From Competibacteraceae bacterium UBA2792 (lineage in GTDB: Bacteria > Pseudomonadota > Gammaproteobacteria > Competibacterales > Competibacteraceae), in the NCBI GenBank assembly GCA_002352125.1, contig DEHU01000160.1:1-11454 (forward strand): a stretch of 11,454 nucleotides of DNA, in the 5' to 3' direction. Below, one piece after another: positions 5,010-11,454 of this stretch. Position numbers and translations under genes: made by a program. Every line of letters starts with the position of its first letter. Within the stretch, counting starts at the first letter, position 1. The notes under the pieces were generated by a model that saw only the letters and a program-made list of their open reading frames with translations, was not told where the DNA came from and did not search any database.

Positions 5010-8000
5010 CTATCGTTTTTTGCCCTGTGATTTTCTCGTGTCTAGCCACGCCCGGAACTGTTGGCGGACTTCCGGCGGCGGTCCGGCGGCGGGCGGTTCG
5101 ATTCCCGCGACGGCGGGACGAATTTGTACCGGTGATCCCGTAGGTGGCGCCGTCACTTCCAGCACGTAGTTTCCCACCGTCAAACGGGGCATCTGCACCA
5201 CGCCTTCGCCGATCAACTCGCCCTGCTCGTTCAACAGCCGGCCGGTGACGACATCCGGCGTGGCTTGAACTCCGACGCCGATCAAGCCGGCCCGGGCAAC
5301 GTGGAACCCGAACAGCCGCGCGCTGCCGGGCGCCAGCAGAAACGGTTGCCCCAATCCTTCTCCGATGGTTTGTACGTCGCTGGCCTGCAATTCCAGCACG
5401 CCGGCCAATTCGCCTTCCTGCGCCGACACCATCAACAGCTCGCTCCGGCCGGGCGGCAGGTAATACGCGAACCGCGCCCCTTGCGAATAGAGCACGGGCA
5501 TCGCCGTTCGGCCGTCACCGCGCACACCGGCCAGCAACGGCGCCGAACCATGCCCAGACAACATCACCGGACGATCAAATTCGATCTGTAGCGCCCGTGC
5601 CGGGCCGTTCAACGCCAATACCGATGGCACTTGAACCCGCTCGGTTGGAACGTGCGGCCAAGGATCGGAACCTTCCCCCGCCAGCCACGCCGCCACCAAC
5701 CCCGGTCCATGTTCGAGCAGCACGTAGGCCGAACCCGCGAGCGGAATTCGATCGCCGCGCCGGACCGAGCCATCGGCGTTCAACGCGGTGACCGATACCG
5801 CTTGGCCTCGCGCGATCAATTCCAGCCCAGCTCGCCCCTCGACTTCGAGCAGCAACACCCCGGCGGTCGGCTCGAAGCGCCGGAACAGCGCGCCCGGCAT
5901 CAATCGATTTAGCGCTGCCGGCAGCGGCGCCAGACTCCAGGAAACGGGCGCGGAACTCTCGCCGAGATTGGCCAGTAGCAGCGTTTCCGTTGCCGGATCG
6001 AGATTGAAGCCGAGCGTGCGGTCGCCGGTCCACAGCGTCAGCGGTTTGGGATCGCCCCAACCCAATACCGCCGCCATCCGCGCCGGCAAGTCGAGACGCA
6101 GCCGTTTGCGACCGGCCGGCAAGCGCAACCGACGTACTTCCCCGGCCGCGAGCCGAATCTCGCCCACGCCGAGAACCACCGTTTCCGTCGCCACCAACCG
6201 TAAATCGCGGCGCCGCAAAGTGATGGTCAACGCTTCGTCGGAAGCATCCGCCCGCCAGAACCGAACCTCATCCGCCGAACCGGCCAGCGCTACCGCGCTG
6301 TGGTCGGCCGCGACGCCCATTCCGTTACCGGCGTCGATTCCCGGTTGCCCCAAACGGGATTCTGCTTGCCAGAACGTCAGTTTCTCCTTTTCGGCGGAAG
6401 CGGCCGGCAGACGTGCGGCCCGACCGGCCGGAACGGTCAGTTGCACGGTTGCCGATCCGGTCGGTGCAACCGGCGCGAGCGCGAGCGGTTCGTCGGCGGA
6501 AACGGGTTTTAGCAGCCATAACTGGCGGCTTTGGGGAACCAGAATATCGTCGGGCGCAGCTTGCAACACCTCGCCCGGCCAAGACGCCACGCGCAAGGCT
6601 GAATCGGCCAGCGGCAAGCGCACAGCTTGCGCCGCCGGCAATTCGATCGAGGCTACGCCCAACGCCGGCTCGATGTCGGCGATTCGCTCCCAGGCGATGG
6701 GTTTCCCGAGCGGCTGCGGTTTGGCGTTCAGCACGCGGCTTTGCAGCAGAATGGGCGCTTTACCGCCGTCGTTGCCCCAAGCGCGCAAGCGACGCTCGGA
6801 CTCTCGCGCTCCGGACAGCACGGCCAGCCAAGCCGAACGGCCGGACACGGCGTCCAGCGTCCGCCAAGCGCCGTCGGTTGCCCGCTCTTCCAAAGCCAGC
6901 GTCAATTCGCCGGAAGAGCGGGCAGCGAACAGCCGGCAGCCTGCCGTCCCGGAGTCGGCCAGGGGAAAAATCCGCACGGCGCCATCGGCCAGTTCCACGT
7001 CGCCGCTCGGCGGCAAGGCCGGTGCCGCCGCTTCGTTGGGCAGGCGCAACGCGACCCAAACCGCCTTTTCGTCGAGTGAACCGTTGCGGTCGCCATCGCG
7101 AACCGTCGTCTTGGAGATCGAATCATCTTCTTCCAGCGTCTCCCCGGCGGAAGTTTCTTCGTCGGCGTCTTCCGGCTCCTCCGTCGATCCGTCCGTCTCA
7201 GCGTCGGAATCACCGCCGTTCTCCTCGAAGCTGACCTCCTCCACCATCAATTCGTAACGACCGGCCCCGAGCTGGCGGGAAATCAGAAAATCCCAGCTAT
7301 CGGCACGGTCATCGTTGCGAGCGAGAATCTGCCCCGTTGCATCTTGCAACGTCGCCCGCACGTCCCGGCGGCCGACGGAAGCGATTTCCACCACCCGCTC
7401 CTCTGCCACCGACAGGGGAATTTTGGCCGGCAACTCGTCGAGCAGGCGGGGTTGGCCGGGCTGCAACTGCCCGGTCCAGGCGCCGAGGGTGTAATCGAGC
7501 TGGTTGTTGCGGCCCAAGGCTTCGGCCAACAGCCGGTACCGTCCCGCCGGGACGCGTCCCCGATACGCCTTGCGATCCGAAAGCCGCCCCACGCCCTGCC
7601 ACTGGCCGGCGGCGTCCAGCCGTTGCAGTTCGCCGCGCATCCCTTCCGTAATGTTCAGCCGCAAATCGGTTTCGCCGATCAACGCGAAGGTCCACTGGTC
7701 CGGCACGCGGGCTTCCCCCTCCCCGGCCGGCTCCAGCCAGCGGTACGCTTGCTCGCCGTTCAAGGTGAGCGGATGTGGTCCGTGGCCTTCCAGCGTCGCA
7801 GGAGGAACCATCGGCGCTACCGCGTTCACCAGCAAACGGCCGGCCACGTCGGCCGGCATCACCACCAGCCGATACGTGCCCGGTTCGAGTTCCGCCGAGA
7901 TCGAACCCGTCTGACCGGGCGACAAGACCGGCCAACCTTCCTCATCTTCCAATCGAAGCGGATAGTTTTGCGCCAGACCGACCGCCTGCAATCGATAGAC

Positions 8001-10610
8001 GCCGCCGGGCGGCGGCACGGCAAATCGGTACGCCACCCCCTCGCCTGCCGCCAGCGTGGCGCGGATCGGCGCATCGAAGCGCAAGGCTCCTCCATCGCGC
8101 AGCGGGGCGCGTCGCAACCACAGCCGGGCATGACCGGCGGTTCCTTGCCGGCTGCCGGTATTCAGCAGGTAATATCCCGCCCGTAGATAATTTTGCATCA
8201 GGAAGTTATGGCCGGTCCCGTTTCCTTCGGCTTCGGCGAGGTGCGGCATCAGATGGGTTCGCAATCGGCCTTGCGTCCGCAACCGGCCATCGGTCTCTAA
8301 ACGAAACAAACCCGATTCTCGCACCTCGATAGCGAACGATTGATCCCGGTCGGCGACCAATTCCAGCGGCAGAGGTTGTTCCTCGCGCAAGACCAATGGT
8401 GGTTGCTGCGGGATCTGTCCCAAGCCGGCCGGCAAGGGCGCCGGTGGAATCGGGTCCGGCTGCCATTGCAGGGAAAGGGTGCCGCTGCGCTCCGTCGGCC
8501 CGGTCAAGCGCACCGCGTGCTGGCCCGCTTCGACTTCGATTCGAGTCGCTGCGGGTTTGCCGTCGACCGTCAGGGATTGGGCTTGGCCCTGCTCGTCCCA
8601 AACAGTCAGCGCGCCCTTGGCCGGCACGGTAGCCGCCAGCTCCACACTCTCCGCCGCCGCCAGCGGCACGAACAGCGGCTCTTTGAGAGAAACCGGCAAA
8701 TCGCGTTGCAGCAAACCGACCGGAACTTGCGGGCGCCGGTTGAGCAGCAGGCGCGTCGAGCCCGGCACTTGGAGCGAAGGAAAACGCGGCGCGGCAACCG
8801 TCACCGGTTTGCCGGCGTCAGCGGAAAGCCCCGCCGCCCGAAATACCACTTCGACGATGCCGCGTTGGCCTTGCACCGGCGTCAGTTCCAGGCGGTAAAA
8901 GCCGGTTTCCAAGACCCAGCGCGAGCCGCTGCGCGGTTTGACGTTCGGATGGTCCGCCGCGAGCAAGGGCTTGAGCGTGGCGGTCAGCGGTACATCCTGA
9001 ATCTGGATTTCATACTCTCCGGGGGCGACGATCTCGACCAACAGCTCGGTTGGTCCCAGCAGGTTGAACCGCCCGCGCCAAGTCGAGTTTTGGTCGAAGC
9101 GCGGCGCGTTGGAGGCCAGAATTTGCCAGTTCGGATGGTCGGGGTCTTTCGGGTTTTGCGGCCAAGCCAGTACCGCTGTCGCCGGTGGATTATCGCGTTC
9201 GTCGCCGGCCGAAATCAGGTCGAGCCAATACTGGCCGCCCTTTTGCGGAACGTCTCCCCACACCCGCTTGAAATTTTGCCAGACATAACCTTGCTCTTGG
9301 CGGCCTTGGATGGTGACGAGCTGGTCCGCGTTGGCGTCGAGCGTCGTTTCCCAAACCGGCAAACGAGTCTCTTTGGTAAACGCGAACGCCGTGCCCTGCG
9401 AACGCTTGGCACCTCCGCGTTCGATGGCCGCTGTTTCGCCCTGCACGTCGGCAGCGGCTGGCAGTTCGAGGCGGCCGTAATCGGATGCGGGCGTCGCCAC
9501 GATGAAACGGTCCAAACCCAGCGGGCCGATGGTACGCCATTGTCGCGTCACCGATTCGATGCGAGGAACGCCCAGCCGTAAATACAATGGCTTGTCCTCG
9601 CTCTGCTGGGTCCACTGCGTCCGTTCCCGGCCGCCGTAGAGCGTCACCCGATAAAAGCCGGCATCGAGCACGGTATCCAGGATCAGCACGGTCAGCGGCC
9701 GGCCGGCTTGCGGCTCCAGCGTCTGCCGCCCAGCGGCCACGTCCAGCAGCGTCGAGCCGTCCCGCCACAGGTGCAACGCATCCAAAAACCGCCCGCCGGC
9801 TTCCAGAAAAACCGGTCCTCGCTCCTTGACTTCCAGCCAGTAAGACCGCTGCTGATAATCTCCCAAATCGCTGGCGAGCCGTTCCAGAGGAGGCAAACGT
9901 TGCGGGGTGGCTTGCAGCTCGGCGAAGGGTTTCGCCTCGACCGTCGCGTTATCCTGAGCTTGGGGCGCACCGCGCAAAATCAGTTTGTAGCGTCCCCGGT
10001 CGAGAAACCGGTCCAGGCGGCCATCCCGTTGGCCGGGCACGCCGTCGCGGGCGACCGGCCCGCTCATGTAATCGACCAGCTCCAGCGCCACGCCGGTTTT
10101 GCTGCGGGCGCTGATGGCGTAGCGCCCGGCAACGGGGATTTCGAGATAAGCGGTCTGCTTGCCCTGGGCTGGCAGCTCCGCAGGGTCGACGACAGCTTCT
10201 GGCGGCACGAGAGCGCCCGGAATCGGCACGGGCTGGGCCGGCGGCTTTGGAGCGGGGTCGTTCAAAGCCGACAGGCGTTGCGCGTACAGCTCGCGCAAAC
10301 AGCCGACGGCCTCGCTTTCCCGGCCTGCTTGCAGCGCGGGCGTGCAGCGCCGGTCCCGTTCGGCCAGCCATTGCAATTGCTCGCGTCGCGCCCGTTCCCG
10401 GCGATCTGGTTTTTTCGCGATCAGATCGGAAAAAAGCTGCTGCAACCTGGCATCGTGTTCGGCCAGTGTCGCATCCTGGCAAATTATCTTTTCTACCGGC
10501 GTGCGCGCTTTGCCGCAATCGAAACCGGGTTGCGCCGGAAGGGCCGCCGACCGGGCGAGCGCGGACCAAACGAACAGGAACAACCCGAACCCAGCGCCGA
10601 TGATTTGCAT
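5010..10610 (-). CDS. Giant exported LprI-domain protein with beta-sandwich repeats
   Basis: The product is 1866 residues. A signal peptide covers about 1-22 (IIGAGFGLFLFVWSALARSA). Residues 30-117 form an LprI/DUF1311 domain: FDCGKARTPVEKIIC, a charged helix, WLAERDRRC and VGCLRELYAQRL, with Cys32, 44, 89 and 104 placed for two disulfides. Some LprI-domain proteins inhibit lysozyme. A Pro-rich linker (118-147) follows. The remaining 1,700 residues look like a string of beta-sandwich units similar to bacterial pre-peptidase C-terminal (PPC) domains, with recurring Gly-x-Tyr-x-Leu strands (Tyr at 164, 208, 320, 533, 572, 814, 872, 913, 1025, 1119, 1815). An acidic insert (1124-1181) ends in an EF-hand-like loop. 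There is no catalytic motif, sorting signal, barrel or other membrane helix, so it is probably periplasmic or secreted. A TTG at 10643 is open but overlaps the likely -10 box; I choose ATG 10610. Confidence 0.88.
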   Translation of the reverse strand: MQIIGAGFGLFLFVWSALARSAALPAQPGFDCGKARTPVEKIICQDATLAEHDARLQQLFSDLIAKKPDRRERARREQLQWLAERDRRCTPALQAGRESEAVGCLRELYAQRLSALNDPAPKPPAQPVPIPGALVPPEAVVDPAELPAQGKQTAYLEIPVAGRYAISARSKTGVALELVDYMSGPVARDGVPGQRDGRLDRFLDRGRYKLILRGAPQAQDNATVEAKPFAELQATPQRLPPLERLASDLGDYQQRSYWLEVKERGPVFLEAGGRFLDALHLWRDGSTLLDVAAGRQTLEPQAGRPLTVLILDTVLDAGFYRVTLYGGRERTQWTQQSEDKPLYLRLGVPRIESVTRQWRTIGPLGLDRFIVATPASDYGRLELPAAADVQGETAAIERGGAKRSQGTAFAFTKETRLPVWETTLDANADQLVTIQGRQEQGYVWQNFKRVWGDVPQKGGQYWLDLISAGDERDNPPATAVLAWPQNPKDPDHPNWQILASNAPRFDQNSTWRGRFNLLGPTELLVEIVAPGEYEIQIQDVPLTATLKPLLAADHPNVKPRSGSRWVLETGFYRLELTPVQGQRGIVEVVFRAAGLSADAGKPVTVAAPRFPSLQVPGSTRLLLNRRPQVPVGLLQRDLPVSLKEPLFVPLAAAESVELAATVPAKGALTVWDEQGQAQSLTVDGKPAATRIEVEAGQHAVRLTGPTERSGTLSLQWQPDPIPPAPLPAGLGQIPQQPPLVLREEQPLPLELVADRDQSFAIEVRESGLFRLETDGRLRTQGRLRTHLMPHLAEAEGNGTGHNFLMQNYLRAGYYLLNTGSRQGTAGHARLWLRRAPLRDGGALRFDAPIRATLAAGEGVAYRFAVPPPGGVYRLQAVGLAQNYPLRLEDEEGWPVLSPGQTGSISAELEPGTYRLVVMPADVAGRLLVNAVAPMVPPATLEGHGPHPLTLNGEQAYRWLEPAGEGEARVPDQWTFALIGETDLRLNITEGMRGELQRLDAAGQWQGVGRLSDRKAYRGRVPAGRYRLLAEALGRNNQLDYTLGAWTGQLQPGQPRLLDELPAKIPLSVAEERVVEIASVGRRDVRATLQDATGQILARNDDRADSWDFLISRQLGAGRYELMVEEVSFEENGGDSDAETDGSTEEPEDADEETSAGETLEEDDSISKTTVRDGDRNGSLDEKAVWVALRLPNEAAAPALPPSGDVELADGAVRIFPLADSGTAGCRLFAARSSGELTLALEERATDGAWRTLDAVSGRSAWLAVLSGARESERRLRAWGNDGGKAPILLQSRVLNAKPQPLGKPIAWERIADIEPALGVASIELPAAQAVRLPLADSALRVASWPGEVLQAAPDDILVPQSRQLWLLKPVSADEPLALAPVAPTGSATVQLTVPAGRAARLPAASAEKEKLTFWQAESRLGQPGIDAGNGMGVAADHSAVALAGSADEVRFWRADASDEALTITLRRRDLRLVATETVVLGVGEIRLAAGEVRRLRLPAGRKRLRLDLPARMAAVLGWGDPKPLTLWTGDRTLGFNLDPATETLLLANLGESSAPVSWSLAPLPAALNRLMPGALFRRFEPTAGVLLLEVEGRAGLELIARGQAVSVTALNADGSVRRGDRIPLAGSAYVLLEHGPGLVAAWLAGEGSDPWPHVPTERVQVPSVLALNGPARALQIEFDRPVMLSGHGSAPLLAGVRGDGRTAMPVLYSQGARFAYYLPPGRSELLMVSAQEGELAGVLELQASDVQTIGEGLGQPFLLAPGSARLFGFHVARAGLIGVGVQATPDVVTGRLLNEQGELIGEGVVQMPRLTVGNYVLEVTAPPTGSPVQIRPAVAGIEPPAAGPPPEVRQQFRAWLDTRKSQGKKR

Positions 10611-10641
10611 GGCTTTTTCTGTCGGTTTTTGCTTGAAGAAC

Positions 10642-10670
10642 AATATAGTTCAAAGCGCACATCAATCGAA
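10642..10670 (-). promoter_or_regulatory. Probable promoter of the giant LprI gene
   Basis: On the minus strand TATATT (10647 to 10642, five of six matches to the -10 consensus) lies 17 bases after TTCGAT (10670 to 10665, a poor -35). Transcription would begin near 10635, giving a short leader of about 25 bases before ATG 10610. This also argues against the upstream TTG at 10643 as start codon, since it would fall inside the -10 box. Only a weak purine-rich ribosome site (AGAAAAAG) precedes the ATG. Confidence 0.4.
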
Positions 10671-10761
10671 GATCGCATTGTATTGCTAACGGTGGGCGCC
10701 CGGATGAGCTATTTTTTTGAAGGCTGACGTGGCCTTAACTTTCGGTGCAATAAGCCAATCA

Positions 10762-10776
10762 CCGGCCGGGCCGGCC
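10762..10776. repeat. GC-rich inverted repeat upstream of prpE
   Basis: GGCCGG at 10764-10769 and CCGGCC at 10771-10776 form a perfect inverted repeat around a single G; alternatively CCGGC/GCCGG can pair with a 3-base loop. It sits 55 bases before the prpE start in the 221-base divergent gap. It could be a regulator site for prpE. No clear -35/-10 pair for prpE could be chosen. Confidence 0.25.
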
Positions 10777-10831
10777 AGATTTTCGACAAAACAGAGTCTC
10801 GAAAAAATCACCTCCGCGAGGAAATCCCGAC

Positions 10832-11454
10832 ATGAATTCATACGATAGCATTCATCGTCGTTCGCTGGCCGACCCAGTCGGCTTTTGGGGCGAAGCCGCC
10901 GCAGAAATCGACTGGTTCAAACCGTGGGACAAGGTGTTGGACGACAGCCGGGCGCCTTTCTATCGCTGGTTCGTCGGCGGGGAACTCAATACCTGCTACA
11001 ACGCCTTGGACCGGCACGTCGCCGGCGGACGAGCCGATCAGGTGGCGCTGATCTACGACAGCCCAGTAACCGGGACCATCAAGACTTTCACCTTTCGCGA
11101 GATGCTCGATCTGGTTTCGCGCTTCGCCGGAGTACTGAAAAAACTGGGAGTCGGCAAAGGCGACCGGGTGATCATTTACATGCCGATGATCGCCGAAGCC
11201 CTCTTCTCCATTCTGGCGTGTGCCCGGATCGGCGCCATTCACTCGGTGGTATTCGGTGGTTTCGCTGCTTACAACCTGGCGGTGCGTATCGACGATGCCA
11301 AGCCCAAGGTCATGGTCACTTCCGATGCCGGTATGCGCGGCGGCAAGGCCGTGCCCTACAAGCACCTGGTCGATGAGTCGTGCAATCTGGCCAAGTTCCC
11401 GCCGGAAAAAGTGCTGATCTGCAATCGCGGCCTCGACAAGGGCCTGACCTGGGT
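10832..11454 (+). CDS. prpE: Propionyl-CoA synthetase, N-terminal part
   Basis: The first 207 codons are present and the gene is cut by the right edge. The enzyme makes propionyl-CoA from propionate, ATP and CoA via propionyl-AMP, in the cytoplasm. Residues about 7-62 form the acetyl-CoA-synthetase-type N-terminal domain (FWGEAAAEIDW, WFVGGELNTCYNALDRHV). The AMP-binding domain then begins: GVGKGDRVIIYMPMIAEA, ACARIGAIHSVVFGGF, RIDDAKPKV and SDAGMRGGKAVPYK. RIDDAKP and DAGxRGGK, together with the NTCYNALDR stretch, favour PrpE over acetyl-CoA synthetase. The Ser/Thr/Gly-rich ATP loop and the catalytic Lys region lie beyond the window. The start is ATG 10832, with GAGGA 9 bases before it. The gene is divergent from the giant LprI gene across 221 bases. 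The ligase family is certain; propionate rather than acetate is likely. Confidence 0.92.
   Translation, partial: MNSYDSIHRRSLADPVGFWGEAAAEIDWFKPWDKVLDDSRAPFYRWFVGGELNTCYNALDRHVAGGRADQVALIYDSPVTGTIKTFTFREMLDLVSRFAGVLKKLGVGKGDRVIIYMPMIAEALFSILACARIGAIHSVVFGGFAAYNLAVRIDDAKPKVMVTSDAGMRGGKAVPYKHLVDESCNLAKFPPEKVLICNRGLDKGLTW

Noticed and set aside
4999..5021. Possible terminator AACG-CTAT-CGTT followed by T-run at the 3' end of the giant gene
   Set aside because: The stem is only 4 bp, and on the strand where the T-run follows (plus) it would serve the PfpI gene while overlapping the giant gene's stop. Too weak to call.
4836..5030. A 64-codon GTG-started frame right after the PfpI stop codon
   Set aside because: The start immediately follows the stop with the ribosome site missing, the product is Arg/Gly-rich low complexity, and its end overlaps the giant gene from the other side.
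5788..7257. A 489-codon open frame on the plus strand inside the giant gene, with others at 8340-9581 and 9708-10727
   Set aside because: They are antisense to the LprI giant, which has a signal peptide, recognisable domain and coherent strands. Their translations are Arg/Ser/Ala/Pro-rich low-complexity sequence, as expected opposite a GC-rich gene; no ribosome sites were convincing.
10611..10643. TTG at 10643 as start of the giant gene
   Set aside because: It lacks a ribosome site, would place 11 charged residues before a normal signal peptide and overlaps the likely -10 box. ATG 10610 is a better start.

Overview
The window is GC-rich, densely coded and bacterial. Shine-Dalgarno sites, alpha2/gamma-type metabolic genes and Sec-type signal peptides point to a Gram-negative proteobacterium, most likely a gammaproteobacterium. 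There is no 16S or other marker, so the taxon is a tentative inference. I see no tRNA, rRNA, CRISPR array, integrase or transposase.

Layout. (1) Positions 1-1289, minus strand: a small four-helix DUF6632-type membrane protein (1289 to 885), followed by an unrecognised protein that starts at 808 and runs off the left edge. (2) Positions 1302-2093: about 790 bases without a convincing gene. This stretch holds two abutting hairpin repeats, short inverted repeats and a sharply AT-rich promoter region. (3) Positions 2094-4835, plus strand: three genes in line. They are an orphan 133-residue protein, an exported protein related to the N-acylglucosamine/cellobiose 2-epimerase (AGE) superfamily, and a DJ-1/PfpI-family protein. 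The last two are only 36 bases apart and are probably cotranscribed. (4) Positions 5010-10610, minus strand: one giant gene of 1866 codons. It encodes an exported protein with an N-terminal LprI-like (DUF1311) cysteine domain joined to a very long series of beta-sandwich units resembling PPC domains, interrupted by an acidic insert with an EF-hand-like loop. (5) From 10832, plus strand: the first 207 codons of a propionyl-CoA synthetase (prpE), divergent from the giant gene and cut by the right edge.

How they may work together. Only the AGE-like/PfpI pair has arrangement supporting a shared job, perhaps handling of sugars or sugar-derived carbonyl compounds, though one protein is exported and the other looks cytoplasmic. 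The giant LprI fusion is probably a periplasmic or surface protein. PrpE is ordinary central metabolism and shows no obvious link to it. The items most worth a second look are the LprI giant and the exported AGE homologue with altered active-site positions.
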